The notes under the pieces: model-generated
The model's database searches: none
The model's input: the letters and a program-made list of their open reading frames with translations, nothing else
Told to the model about the DNA's origin: nothing
Program-made: the position numbers and the translations under genes
In this document: piece after piece, positions 54,553 to 64,000 of the stretch
Layout: each line of letters opens with the position of its first letter
How positions within the stretch are numbered: the stretch's first letter is position 1
DNA from: a bacterium
GTDB taxonomy: Bacteria; Cyanobacteriota; Vampirovibrionia; Gastranaerophilales; Gastranaerophilaceae
Assembly (NCBI GenBank): GCA_017403285.1
Contig: JAFQOI010000047.1
Location: 23,608 to 87,607 of the forward strand
DNA length: 64,000 bases
Direction: 5' to 3'

Positions 54553-57399
54553 ATGGAAATAAAAAATAGTATACAAGCACCAATTGTAACAACAAAGCAG
54601 CATCTTCCGACTACAAACTCTACAAAAGCAGGCAAAGATGTTACATTTTCTGCTACAATTTTGCCATCCATTCACTCCTCTGGGACATCAATGGTTAATT
54701 CTAATTTGCCAATTTCCTATACAAAAATCGGAGAAATGGAAATTCCAGGACTAAAAGAAAGAGCTAGCGTATTCAAACTCGCAAATGGTCAAAAGGTTAT
54801 TATTGCTCCTAAAAAAGGTCCAACCATGGTAAAAACTGCCTACAATGTTGGTGCAAACAATGAACCCGACAATATCAGAGGAATAAGTCATTTTATCGAA
54901 CACAATCTTTTTAATGGAAGTAAAAATTTAGCGCCTAGAGAATATAGCCAAATTGTTTCTCAACTTGGCGGACAAACAAATGCTAATACTAGTTACTCAA
55001 TAACAAATTACTTCTTAACATTACAACATTTAAATGAAAATTCATTAGAAGAAGCAATAAAACTTAATTCTCAACAAACGCAATTCCCAACTTTTCCATT
55101 AGAACAATTGGAAAAGGAAAAAGAACCTGTTAAATCTGAAATCGATATGTATGAAGATGTTCCAACACAAATAATTACAGACAAAGTAATAAAAGATTTA
55201 TTCAACATACAAACGACATCAAATATTGTTATTGCAGGAACAAAAAACAATATTAATGCACTTACAAGAGAAACCGTTATGGATTATTATAACACTTGGT
55301 ACACTCCAGATAATGCTGTGACGGTAATAACTGGCGATGTCGATGTTAATGAAACTATTTCACTTGTTTCAAAATATTATAATAAGCAAAACGACTATTC
55401 TCAGATAAATAACAGATATTATGAACCAATACAATATAATTCTAATCCTAAAAGACAAGATATAATAATGCCAAATGCAACATCTGCAGATATTGTTATG
55501 GGATTTGCAATACCAGATGGTACAACAAAAGAAGACATTGATAAACTTGAAATCTTGATAGAATTATTATCTTCTCCGACTAGAAATCTTTATAAAAAAT
55601 TTGATAAAAATGGGGTTATTTTGGAATTTAATCAAGAAAGAGTTCAAAACAAACCAAATGGCGCAAGAGTATTGACTTGCAGTGCAAATACAACTGAAGA
55701 AAACATAGAATCCACATTAAAAACTCTATATGAAGAAATTACAAATATAGCAAATAATCCTCCATCACAAGAAGAACTTGAAATTATAAAAAAACAGCGA
55801 ATAAAAGAATTAAATTCTATCAGTGAGAGTTCTTTGAATCTAAATAACATATTAAGTGATGCAGCATTAGAAAATAACTATGACTTTTGGGGTAGTACAA
55901 CTAGAAATATCCAAAACATTACCCCGCAAGACATTTCAAATACTGCTAAAAAGTTTTTAGATTTAAATAAAGTTGCAATATGTGTTTCACATGAGAAATC
56001 AACAACTCCAGAGCAAATTCAAAATAATTATAATACAAGCCAAAAATCCGCCCCAAATATCTCTTTTGGAGCAAAAGTATCTCCTCAAAAAGTAATTACT
56101 GAAGAAACAGAAAGAGTAAAAAAATATCGCCTTTCAAACAATATTGAAACAACCATAATTCCTGGAAATGAATTTGCAAAATCTATTATAACAATTGATT
56201 TTGCCACTGACGAATTAAATTTTGTTCCATCTGGCACATTTTCTGTTCTTAATAGGTTACTTAATAGAGGAAGTCTCATAAGAAATAATGATACTTACAA
56301 TAATGTAAAAACTCAAAACGATATTAAACTTAATTTTTACGCTGGATTAAAAGGAATAAGCATCAACGCAAATTATAACGATGAAAATATGCAAGATACA
56401 TTATCCCTCATAAAAGAATCTTTATTATATCCAAACTTCACACAAGAAGAATTTGAACAAGCGAAAAAGATAATCAAAGAAGAAATTTTATATGCACCTG
56501 TTTCAGAAAAAGAAAAATTATATCAAGAATTATTCCCATCAATAAAGTTATTTGAATCCAAAGAAAAACAATTACAAGAACTGGATAATTTAACATTAAG
56601 TGATATTCAAATATTATATTCACATATTTTATCAACCGCAAAAGTTCATGCATCATTAGCCGCAGATGTTGTACAAAAACCACAACTACAGGATATATTC
56701 CATAATGAATTATCACAAGGATTGGGCAATTACAAATCATACACACTTGACCATTCTTCCTCTCATTATGTTTATAAGCCAAATACAGAAGCAAAAATTT
56801 TAACAACAGTAGATGAAAGAGCACAAGCAGAAATAACACAAGCATATACATTCCCACAAACTAAAAATATTAATGATATAGCAAAAATTAACGCCCTAAA
56901 TACTATTTTAGGTTGCGGAATGTCTTCTAGATTATTTAAAGACTTAAGGGAAAATCAAAAACTTGCTTATTCCGTAGGAAGTAACTATTTTTCAATAAAA
57001 GATACTGGTATCATTTCTTTGCACATTGGTACAACAACGGAAAGTCCAGATCCCAAAGAAGGTTCACCAGCAAACATAACAAAATCTCTTGAAGGATTTA
57101 ACAGAAATGTAAACTTATTAAAAACAGAAAACATATCTGAAAAAGAACTCCAAGATGTAAAAGCAAAAATAAAAACAGAAATTTTAAATGGATTAGAATC
57201 AAATGCTGGAAAAGTTTATAGTTTTACAGATAATAAAGATTCGGTTTATGATACAAACTACTGTATTGAATTATACAATGCAATAGAAAAACTAACAGCA
57301 GATGATATTCGTGCAGCAGCAAACTATATATTTAAAAATCCACCAATTACATCAATTGTCGCAAACCAAAGAACATTTGATGAATTAAAATTACACTAA
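54553..57399 (+). CDS. M16-family zinc peptidase with two tandem domains
   Basis: 948 residues from the ATG at 54553. The inverted zinc motif H-F-I-E-H is at residues 113-117, with the distal Glu near 190 (KSEIDMYEDVP). An N-terminal M16 half (about 60-490) is followed by a second, non-catalytic-looking half (about 510-945) that contains the M16 'SRLFKDLRENQKLAYSVGS' segment. Each half is preceded by a motif of the window's SFx type: DVTFSA near residue 29 and NISFGA near 501. No signal peptide is seen, although many relatives are exported. Probable role: cleavage of peptides or small proteins inside a closed chamber. A strong bidirectional terminator follows. Confidence 0.85.
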   Translation: MEIKNSIQAPIVTTKQHLPTTNSTKAGKDVTFSATILPSIHSSGTSMVNSNLPISYTKIGEMEIPGLKERASVFKLANGQKVIIAPKKGPTMVKTAYNVGANNEPDNIRGISHFIEHNLFNGSKNLAPREYSQIVSQLGGQTNANTSYSITNYFLTLQHLNENSLEEAIKLNSQQTQFPTFPLEQLEKEKEPVKSEIDMYEDVPTQIITDKVIKDLFNIQTTSNIVIAGTKNNINALTRETVMDYYNTWYTPDNAVTVITGDVDVNETISLVSKYYNKQNDYSQINNRYYEPIQYNSNPKRQDIIMPNATSADIVMGFAIPDGTTKEDIDKLEILIELLSSPTRNLYKKFDKNGVILEFNQERVQNKPNGARVLTCSANTTEENIESTLKTLYEEITNIANNPPSQEELEIIKKQRIKELNSISESSLNLNNILSDAALENNYDFWGSTTRNIQNITPQDISNTAKKFLDLNKVAICVSHEKSTTPEQIQNNYNTSQKSAPNISFGAKVSPQKVITEETERVKKYRLSNNIETTIIPGNEFAKSIITIDFATDELNFVPSGTFSVLNRLLNRGSLIRNNDTYNNVKTQNDIKLNFYAGLKGISINANYNDENMQDTLSLIKESLLYPNFTQEEFEQAKKIIKEEILYAPVSEKEKLYQELFPSIKLFESKEKQLQELDNLTLSDIQILYSHILSTAKVHASLAADVVQKPQLQDIFHNELSQGLGNYKSYTLDHSSSHYVYKPNTEAKILTTVDERAQAEITQAYTFPQTKNINDIAKINALNTILGCGMSSRLFKDLRENQKLAYSVGSNYFSIKDTGIISLHIGTTTESPDPKEGSPANITKSLEGFNRNVNLLKTENISEKELQDVKAKIKTEILNGLESNAGKVYSFTDNKDSVYDTNYCIELYNAIEKLTADDIRAAANYIFKNPPITSIVANQRTFDELKLH

Positions 57400-57419
57400 T
57401 ATGATGTAAAAAAATAATA

Positions 57420-57454
57420 AAAAAGAGAAGGTTTAATTAAACCTTCTCTTTTTC
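57420..57454 (+). terminator. bidirectional intrinsic terminator
   Basis: Stem AAAGAGAAGGTTT / AAACCTTCTCTTT with loop AATT, A and T runs on both sides. Shared by the M16 peptidase gene (plus) and ftsZ (minus). Confidence 0.92.
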
Positions 57455-57469
57455 TAAAATCTTTTATCC

Positions 57470-58639
57470 TTACTTTTTCAAAAACTCAGGAATATCAAGA
57501 ATATTATTCGCAAAATCATTTGCTGCCTTTGAAATTTTTTGAGTTGAAGCACCTGAATTCATGCCTGAACCAAATAAGTCAAGCGCACCCAATGATTTTT
57601 CATCTTCGTGTTGATTAAATTTATCAACTTCATTTTTCTTCAATTCAAAACCAGTTGCAATAACTGTAATTTGAATTTCTCCTTGAATTCTATCATCAAT
57701 AACTGCACCAAAGTGAACAGTCGCATCTTCAGAAACTGCATCATGAATAACTTGAGCAGCATCTGTAACTTCGTATAATGTCATATCTGGACCACCAGTA
57801 ACATTCATAATAATACCAGATGCGCCATTGATGGATGTTTCAAGCAATGGAGAGTTAATTGCTGATTTAGCGGCTTCTAATGCTCTACCTTCACCAGTGC
57901 CTCTACCAATACCCATTAACGCAGAACCAGAAGATTCCATTACGCTTCTTACATCAGCGAAGTCAACGTTAATCATACCAGGAACAGTAATAATATCAGA
58001 AATACCTTGAACACCTCTTAAAAGAACTTCGTCAACAACTTGGAATGCTTCTCTCATTGTTGTTCTACGGTCAACAACTTCTAATAATTTGTCGTTTGGA
58101 ATAACAATTAAAGCATCAACTGTTTCTTTTAATTTTTCTAAACCTTGAAGTGCTTGATTCATTCTCTTTTTGCCTTCAAAGCTGAAAGGTTTTGTAACAA
58201 CACCAATAGTCAAAGCACCTAATTCTTTAGCAATTCTAGCAACTACAGGAGCAGCACCAGTACCTGTTCCGCCTCCCATACCTGCTGTAACAAATACCAT
58301 ATCTGCCTTACCAATAGCATTTACGATTTCATCTCTTGTTTCTTCAGCAGATTTTTCACCTTTCTCAGGGTTTCCACCAGCACCAAGTCCGTTAGTTAAC
58401 TTGCTACCAATTCTTATTTTATTTTCTGCTAAAGACATTTCAAGAACTTGTACGTCAGTATTCATTGCCCAGAACTCAACACCTGCAAGTCCTGCTTTAA
58501 TCATTCTATTAACAGCGTTTCCTCCGCCACCGCCAACACCAATTACTTTTATATCTGCTGGAGTACCACCAGTTGGTCTTGTTGAATCGTTATTTGAATT
58601 TTCTTTCTTACCAAATATATCAGGAACAAAATTTTCCAC
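57470..58639 (-). CDS. ftsZ: cell division protein FtsZ
   Basis: 389 residues from a GTG at 58639 with AGAGGT seven bases upstream. N-terminal [17 protein letters not shown], tubulin signature [10 protein letters not shown] (about residues 125-134), T7-loop segment [11 protein letters not shown], and the C-terminal peptide IPEFLKK that binds FtsA/ZipA/SepF-type anchors. It polymerises with GTP into the division ring. No dcw-cluster neighbours (ftsA, ftsQ, mur genes) are adjacent. Confidence 0.97.
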   Translation of the reverse strand: MENFVPDIFGKKENSNNDSTRPTGGTPADIKVIGVGGGGGNAVNRMIKAGLAGVEFWAMNTDVQVLEMSLAENKIRIGSKLTNGLGAGGNPEKGEKSAEETRDEIVNAIGKADMVFVTAGMGGGTGTGAAPVVARIAKELGALTIGVVTKPFSFEGKKRMNQALQGLEKLKETVDALIVIPNDKLLEVVDRRTTMREAFQVVDEVLLRGVQGISDIITVPGMINVDFADVRSVMESSGSALMGIGRGTGEGRALEAAKSAINSPLLETSINGASGIIMNVTGGPDMTLYEVTDAAQVIHDAVSEDATVHFGAVIDDRIQGEIQITVIATGFELKKNEVDKFNQHEDEKSLGALDLFGSGMNSGASTQKISKAANDFANNILDIPEFLKK

Positions 58640-58907
58640 TTACGTACCTCTTTTTCTATTGCTTGTATTATGTCCGCCTAACTTTATCAGTATTTGCCAT
58701 GCCTTCATAGACAAATTAACTATTAACATAGTATTGTAAACCTCAAAAATAGTAAAGAAAAAAACCATGAAAAATTAATATATGTTTATGTTTTGCATGA
58801 ATTTTTTATATCAACCAAACAAAATTTTGAACATAGTAAAGTTAAAAAGGTCGGCTAAAAGTACAAATTAAGAAATCTTATTTTTTGCGATATTAAATTC
58901 ATTAATA

Positions 58908-59453
58908 TTACATATCTTTATTTGCGTTAACAATAATCGTTGCCGCTTCATTCAGATTTCTAGCAATATTACTATACAAAACATTTTCTTCGCCATAAGG
59001 AACCGCTGTATTCAACATTTCATCAACATTGCGAGAAATATCATGTAATGTCATAACCGCTTTTTCTATTCTAAATTTTTTCTTTTTTAAAAAGAAATAA
59101 TTTAGCAAAGGCATATTTTCAAAAAAGTATTTAAATACCTTTTTAATTCTATTTACAGGTTTTTTTTCATCGTACGAAACAAAAATATTTTCTTCATTCT
59201 CAAAAAGCAAACTTTCCTCATCAATTGCTTCATCAGGCAAATAATCACTATCCATAGTGTTAAGTCGTTTACTTTTTCTTATTCTTTTATCTTGTTTTAT
59301 ATTCTTCCTTTTAATAATTTGTTCATTTATTTCAGCAGAAAAAACGTTACTTACTACAGATTGGCCTTCACTTGAAAGCGCTGTATTTATAGTATTTCCC
59401 GTACTTTTTGTGTAAAACCCAACAGGCTGATTTAAACTGCTTGAAATATCCAT
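58908..59453 (-). CDS. hypothetical protein between ftsZ and the glycosyltransferases
   Basis: 181 residues from the ATG at 59453 (AGGGA nine bases upstream); an in-frame TTG at 59510 is the alternative. The N-terminal 40 residues are Ser/Thr/Asn-rich, then a basic stretch (KRKNIKQDKRIRKSKR), an acidic stretch and a helical C-terminus. No transmembrane segment or known domain. It is 72 bp downstream of the glycosyltransferase run on the same strand and may be the last gene of that unit. Confidence 0.6.
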   Translation of the reverse strand: MDISSSLNQPVGFYTKSTGNTINTALSSEGQSVVSNVFSAEINEQIIKRKNIKQDKRIRKSKRLNTMDSDYLPDEAIDEESLLFENEENIFVSYDEKKPVNRIKKVFKYFFENMPLLNYFFLKKKKFRIEKAVMTLHDISRNVDEMLNTAVPYGEENVLYSNIARNLNEAATIIVNANKDM

Positions 59454-59525
59454 AATTACATTTTCCCTAACATAATTATAAACTTGAAGCGTATTTTTTT
59501 TCCCGTACAAACAGATGATTTTCTA

Positions 59526-61007
59526 TCAAATATTCTTTAATTCAGGATATTTTTCCGAAAGAAACTTATATTCTTCCTCTGAAAGATTTGTATCTTGCAA
59601 TGATTTTTTCATCTGTTCATAATATTCGGACTTAAATTCATCCTTTATCATGCTGTAATAGTAAAGAAGATTATGTACTTTATATGTCAAAAAGTCTTCT
59701 CTTAATAAAGTTTGAGTATCTGTTTTTTTCAATATATCTTCAACAATATTAAAAATTTCTATATGGTCAATAAGTCTTCTATTATTGTCTGTTAAAACAG
59801 AGCCTTCACGATTATACCTATATACATATAACTTCTCGCGAACAAAGAATATTTTTTCAGCAGCAAGAAGTGCTCCAAAAATCACTTTATGATCTTCAAA
59901 ATCAAGTCCTTGCGCAAAATCTATATTATTTTTATCAAATAATTCTTTTGTATAAAGCTTGTTCCATACACACATTGGATATTTAAATGGAGATATATCT
60001 CTCCAGTTAAATATTTTGTCATCTGGAATAATATCAAAATTATCATCAATGAAATAAGGAAATGGTGCATTTACCCGATTCTTTTCATCAAAACCATCTG
60101 GCATACACATTGCAATATCTAGATTTTTTTCTTTTATCAAAGAATACAATCTTTCATACATTTCCGGTTTCACCCAATCATCGGGATCAACAAAGCCAAT
60201 GCATTCTCCTTTTGCAAGTCTCAATCCATCATTTCTTGCAGCACCAGTACCTTTGTTTTCTTTATGTATAACGATTATTCTAGAATCTTTTTCCTTATAC
60301 TCTTCCAAAATATCATAACTATCATCTGTTGAACCATCATCAACACAAATAATTTCTATTTCTTTAAGTGTTTGGTTAATCAAACTATCCAATGATTGTC
60401 TTAAATATTTTCCCACATTGTAAATAGGCAAAATTACAGATACCTTTGGATTGTTAATGGTATAACTAGCATCTACGGGATTATAAACTGTTTCTTTTTT
60501 TTTCTTTTTTTTTAACGATAATTTTCTTTTTATTCTTTTCAATGAATTGATAAGCGTTAGTTCTTTTTCAAAAAATTCTTGCTGTTCTTGTATATGATTA
60601 CAAAGATTTTCTTCCATCAATTTATATTTTTCTTCGGATGCTTTAAGTCTTTCTTCATAACAATTCTTAAGTTTTTGCATTTCTTCATCAAAATGATTTA
60701 AATGCCAAGCCTCTGTTTCTTTACAGCGTCTTATAATCTCTTGTTCATACCAATTTCTTTGAGACTCTAATTCATGTAAAAAATATTTTTTTTGATTTTC
60801 TAAATCTTTAACATTTTTCACATTAAACAAACGTTCAACTTCCTTTATTTTTGAACAAGCATTATTTTCAGCCTCAATTTTAATTTTTTCTTTTTCATAT
60901 TCCAATTTAGACTTTAATAATTCAAGTTGACTCTCATAATATCTTTTTTGAGAATTCAAAGAATCTTGATACTGCTTTTCCATTTGTAAAAATTTATCGT
61001 CTGTCAT
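59526..61007 (-). CDS. family-2 glycosyltransferase with N-terminal coiled coil
   Basis: 493 residues. Residues about 1-160 are a long coiled coil (Glu/Lys/Gln-rich heptads). The GT-A domain starts at VSVILPIYNVGKYLRQSLDSL near residue 185, with VDDGSTD and the metal-binding stretch FVDPDDW (about 265). It transfers a sugar from a nucleotide-sugar to a surface glycan at the cytoplasmic membrane face. The coiled coil probably tethers it to partners; the neighbouring enzyme has a coiled coil at the other end. AGGA precedes the ATG. Acceptor and donor are unknown. Confidence 0.85.
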   Translation of the reverse strand: MTDDKFLQMEKQYQDSLNSQKRYYESQLELLKSKLEYEKEKIKIEAENNACSKIKEVERLFNVKNVKDLENQKKYFLHELESQRNWYEQEIIRRCKETEAWHLNHFDEEMQKLKNCYEERLKASEEKYKLMEENLCNHIQEQQEFFEKELTLINSLKRIKRKLSLKKKKKKETVYNPVDASYTINNPKVSVILPIYNVGKYLRQSLDSLINQTLKEIEIICVDDGSTDDSYDILEEYKEKDSRIIVIHKENKGTGAARNDGLRLAKGECIGFVDPDDWVKPEMYERLYSLIKEKNLDIAMCMPDGFDEKNRVNAPFPYFIDDNFDIIPDDKIFNWRDISPFKYPMCVWNKLYTKELFDKNNIDFAQGLDFEDHKVIFGALLAAEKIFFVREKLYVYRYNREGSVLTDNNRRLIDHIEIFNIVEDILKKTDTQTLLREDFLTYKVHNLLYYYSMIKDEFKSEYYEQMKKSLQDTNLSEEEYKFLSEKYPELKNI

Positions 61008-61014
61008 CTTTATC

Positions 61015-62421
61015 CTAGTTCATTTTTAAAAATTTTTTTATTTTGTTTACTAACTGGTTAAATTTCTTCTTCAATTTTATATTTATTTTAACCAATAAAA
61101 AATTATTTTCATAATATTCTTTTTGTTTTATTAACGCTTGTTTAAAGCGCATTTCTCTATCTTCCAACAACCACTTATAATTAGCCGTGATTTTTTCTTC
61201 ACATTCTCTGAGTGATTTTGCTTGCCATTTCTTAAGGTCATATTCAAGAGCAACATATTTTCCATATTGTTCCTTCATATCAGAATCATATTTTTTCATC
61301 CAACTAACAATTATTTCTTCTCTCTCTTTGTCTTGTTTTTCTTTATATTCTTTCCAGAACTTATTTATAGATTTAATACTTTCATTGCGCTCATGTTGGG
61401 CCAATTTTACTTTTTTATTTGCTAATTTATATTTCTCTATTAAAAATTTCCAAAAATCGAAATAATTATCTTTTATGATGCTGCAATATTCTTCAAAACA
61501 GTAGCAAGTAGCAAGTTTATATATATCATCTCCTTGCAAAGCAAAACTTTGGAAAAGCTTTTTCATATCATAAAAATATTCTTTATAATATTTCTCCTCA
61601 AGAACAGTATAACGATGAAAAATATCATCAATTATCCAACTCAAAATATCAATTTCTTTTTCTTTATAAAATGGTGCCTGCTTGAGTTTTTCATAAGTCA
61701 AAGAAACCATGGGAATTCTGTCATAAACTTTTTTATCTGTATTTTGCATCGTAGATAAATTTGAGAAACGACGATTTATTCTATAATTATAGAGATTTTC
61801 CCAAACAATATTAATTCTTTGCGCCTTTAAATACGTACCAAAGAAAAACGGTAAATCTTCGTATATATATCCATTAGGAAAACGTTCTTGCGTAGTATCT
61901 AAAAAAGATTTTTTATAAATTTTATTCCACAATACAACATTGATATTTAAAATTTCATCTTTGGTATCAACAGCACTGAAAACATTTTCTCCGTACTTTT
62001 TAAGTGGGATTAAAGAATAATATTCATCTGGCACTGTTTCATTTAATGTGTCATCAAAAACATTTGCCCCACACATTGTTATATCAGAATCGTGATACTT
62101 CGCTTTTTGATACATTTTTTCAAACATATCAGTATTAATCCAATCATCAGAATCAACAAATCCAATATATTCGCCTTGCGCTACATCAAGTGCCAAATTT
62201 CTAGCATACCCTTGCCCTGATGGTTTTTCTGTATTGAGCATTTTTATTCTTGAATCTTGAGAAGCAAAGCGCTGAACAATCTCTTGAGATTTATCAGAAG
62301 AAGAATCATTTATACAAATAATTTCTATATCAGCAAGTGTTTGTCCAATTACAGAATTAAGACAGTCTTCAATATAATTTTCTACGTTTTGATAAGGTAT
62401 TATTACTGATATCTTAGTCAT
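61015..62421 (-). CDS. family-2 glycosyltransferase with C-terminal coiled coil
   Basis: 468 residues. GT-A domain at the N-terminus: ISVIIPYQNVENYIEDCLNSV, then CINDSSSDKS and FVDSDDW (about residue 93). After about residue 330 the protein becomes a Lys/Glu-rich coiled coil with a strongly basic end. It starts 8 bp inside the preceding glycosyltransferase gene and ends 7 bp before the next, so this is a tight operon for one surface polysaccharide. Sugar specificity unknown. Confidence 0.85.
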   Translation of the reverse strand: MTKISVIIPYQNVENYIEDCLNSVIGQTLADIEIICINDSSSDKSQEIVQRFASQDSRIKMLNTEKPSGQGYARNLALDVAQGEYIGFVDSDDWINTDMFEKMYQKAKYHDSDITMCGANVFDDTLNETVPDEYYSLIPLKKYGENVFSAVDTKDEILNINVVLWNKIYKKSFLDTTQERFPNGYIYEDLPFFFGTYLKAQRINIVWENLYNYRINRRFSNLSTMQNTDKKVYDRIPMVSLTYEKLKQAPFYKEKEIDILSWIIDDIFHRYTVLEEKYYKEYFYDMKKLFQSFALQGDDIYKLATCYCFEEYCSIIKDNYFDFWKFLIEKYKLANKKVKLAQHERNESIKSINKFWKEYKEKQDKEREEIIVSWMKKYDSDMKEQYGKYVALEYDLKKWQAKSLRECEEKITANYKWLLEDREMRFKQALIKQKEYYENNFLLVKINIKLKKKFNQLVNKIKKFLKMN

Positions 62422-63622
62422 CTTCGTGAAATTTCTCCAATTCCGAGAAGTTAAAATTAAAATTAAATTTAATTTTCTTTAAAATTGATACATAAATTCT
62501 ATCATTATAATAGTAAATATCAAAAATATTAGGACGCTTTTTAAATCTTCTTATATATTTTTTATATTTAAAGAAATAAACACCTTCTTCTTTATATAGA
62601 ATTTCCATAAATTTATACATTATTTTCATCCTATATTTTATTTGACGATATTTCCAAAGACTTCCTGTTTTTAAACCTTGAAATAAGATGTAATTATACA
62701 AAAATCCGCCCTTTAACATATCAGGAGTATAGTACTTTTCATCTATCAAAGAACTATGTCTTTTAAGTTTTTGCGCAAATTGTCTTTTATATTTAGAATC
62801 CAAATTTTCAAATCTTGAAATAAAATCTTCTACCTTTTTTTTGCAAAAATTTTCTTGAATTAATGGTTCATTTTCAAGTTCTTTTACTTTATCAAACATA
62901 AGTTCTGCAACATCAATAATATCGAGGAATTTTTTTCCTGCTTTTTGCACAATAGAACCAGCTCTATTTATTCTATAGAAGTATAAGAAATCTCTAACTA
63001 TAGAAACTCTTTCTGTTTTAAAAAACAAAGAGAAAAAGAATGGTCCATCTTCAAAAATTTTTCCATCAGGAAATTCAGCATTGCAACTATCTATTAAACT
63101 TCTACGATATAGTTTATTCCAAGCCATAACGCAAACATCCATAACAAATGGTCTTACATCTTTATATGAAAATACTTTATTATCAAATGTTTCATCAAAA
63201 TAGCCTAAAGTATAATATGGATTTGAGTCATCAACTTTCTGCGTTTGCTCATCAATTTGGTGAACAGCACAAATTGTAATATCAGTGTCAAGTGTAGTTA
63301 TACTGTTGTAGAGTTTTTCAAGCATATTATGCTCAACCCAGTCATCAGAATCTATAAAACTAATAAACTCACCTTGCGCAACTTTTAACCCTGCATTTCT
63401 AGCAGAAGACAAGCCTCCATTTTTTTTATCGACAATTTTTATTCTAAAATCTTTTTTTCTGTATTCTTCTAAAATTTTACGAGAACTATCTTTTGTTCCA
63501 TCATTCACGCAAATAATTTCAATGTTAGAAAATGTCTGGTTAAGAATACTATCAAGACATTGTTTTAAATATTTTTCAACATTATAAACTGGCACTATAA
63601 CTGATATTTCCGGTTTTTTCAT
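62414..63622 (-). CDS. family-2 glycosyltransferase with basic C-terminal domain
   Basis: 402 residues. GT-A domain ISVIVPVYNVEKYLKQCLDSI, then CVNDGTKDSS and FIDSDDW (about residue 93). The last about 90 residues form a basic, aromatic-rich domain (for example EEGVYFFKYKKYIRRFKKRP and NDRIYVSILKKIKF) that is also the visible part of the next gene upstream, so the two proteins are paralogous. The start codon overlaps that gene's stop (ATGA). Confidence 0.85.
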   Translation of the reverse strand: MKKPEISVIVPVYNVEKYLKQCLDSILNQTFSNIEIICVNDGTKDSSRKILEEYRKKDFRIKIVDKKNGGLSSARNAGLKVAQGEFISFIDSDDWVEHNMLEKLYNSITTLDTDITICAVHQIDEQTQKVDDSNPYYTLGYFDETFDNKVFSYKDVRPFVMDVCVMAWNKLYRRSLIDSCNAEFPDGKIFEDGPFFFSLFFKTERVSIVRDFLYFYRINRAGSIVQKAGKKFLDIIDVAELMFDKVKELENEPLIQENFCKKKVEDFISRFENLDSKYKRQFAQKLKRHSSLIDEKYYTPDMLKGGFLYNYILFQGLKTGSLWKYRQIKYRMKIMYKFMEILYKEEGVYFFKYKKYIRRFKKRPNIFDIYYYNDRIYVSILKKIKFNFNFNFSELEKFHEDD

Positions 63623-64000
63623 TTGAAACTTCTCTCCAACTTAGAATATTCAAACTTAAAACTAAACTTTATAAAACTCAGTAAAACAAAATAAATTCTA
63701 TCATTTTCATACCACACATCACAAAGTTTTGCTCGTTTTTTCAAACGCCAAATCAATTTTCTATATTTAAAGTAATATATTCCTTCTTCTGTATACAAAA
63801 TTTGCATAATTTTCAGCATAAATTTTCTGTGAAACTTATTGTATTCATACTTGATTATGTTACTTTTATCTTTTATTCCAAAAATATTCCTATATGTATA
63901 TGGCGCCTTGTCATAGATATAATTAAAGTCAAAAATTTGAGTATCAAAAAGAAAATCTTTAGTTCTTAATTTTTTGGAAAACAAGCGTTTCTCTTTAAAA
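63619..64000 (-). CDS. C-terminal part of a glycosyltransferase paralogue (5' end outside window)
   Basis: The frame is open through the right edge, with no stop between 63985 and 64000, so the ATG/TTG near 63984 need not be the start. The 127 visible residues include EEGIYYFKYRKLIWRLKKRA and NDRIYFVLLSFIKF, closely matching the C-terminal domain of the 62414-63622 glycosyltransferase. The missing N-terminal part is therefore probably a GT-A domain. This is the first visible gene of the run. Confidence 0.7.
   Translation of the reverse strand, partial: FKEKRLFSKKLRTKDFLFDTQIFDFNYIYDKAPYTYRNIFGIKDKSNIIKYEYNKFHRKFMLKIMQILYTEEGIYYFKYRKLIWRLKKRAKLCDVWYENDRIYFVLLSFIKFSFKFEYSKLERSFK

Overview
The window is strongly AT-rich and densely coded. 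It most likely comes from an anaerobic, Gram-negative-type (two-membrane) relative of Cyanobacteria, of the gut Gastranaerophilales / 'Melainabacteria' (Vampirovibrionia) kind. That placement is an inference from gene content, not a database result. The evidence is outer-membrane genes (lpxK, a heptosyltransferase-like GT9 enzyme, a MlaE/MlaF/MlaD lipid transporter), oxygen-independent ribonucleotide reduction (nrdD/nrdG), no photosynthesis genes, a DUF1822-like domain of the kind I associate with cyanobacteria, and several unrelated proteins that share a short 'SFKx/SFxA' motif near the N-terminus.

Layout. 1-5.5 kb: the 3' end of miaA, a uridine-kinase-like protein, a phosphohexomutase, prephenate dehydratase (pheA), and four small lineage-type proteins. 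5.6-12.9 kb: three co-directional genes that look like one regulatory operon. They encode a very acidic single-pass membrane protein with a zinc anti-sigma signature (HxxxCxxC) and a TonB-C-like outer end, a short sigma-70-family protein, and a large zinc-ribbon / P-loop ATPase / TPR-like protein. This is my main candidate for an undescribed system. 12.9-23 kb, minus strand: nrdG-nrdD, then gyrB followed by a TPR protein, a diguanylate cyclase and a lytic transglycosylase. 23-36.8 kb: a histidine phosphatase, an acetyltransferase, a ZIP metal transporter, PilC, the envelope operon mlaE-mlaF-mlaD-lpxK-GT9, a lone OppF ATPase, a 5'-nucleotidase-like phosphoesterase, an AI-2E-type permease and a radical SAM protein.

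36.8-49.7 kb: a probable small RNA unit, purA, a type IV pilin-like protein, tRNA-Lys(TTT) whose 3' end is duplicated 198 bp downstream (an integration-scar-like arrangement), peptidase T, a transglutaminase-like protein, small envelope and zinc proteins, a PHP phosphoesterase, an MBL hydrolase, a CtpA-type protease, a structured RNA that looks like 6S RNA, lysS and an HU gene. 49.7-64 kb: mutS2, pnuC, two lineage-type membrane proteins, a double-domain M16 peptidase, ftsZ, and a run of family-2 glycosyltransferases that leaves the window at its right edge.

Two global patterns stand out. First, at least seven genes have a -10 hexamer exactly 6 nt before the ATG and no Shine-Dalgarno sequence, which predicts leaderless mRNAs. 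Second, convergent genes either share a bidirectional hairpin terminator or interlock their stop codons with no room for one.
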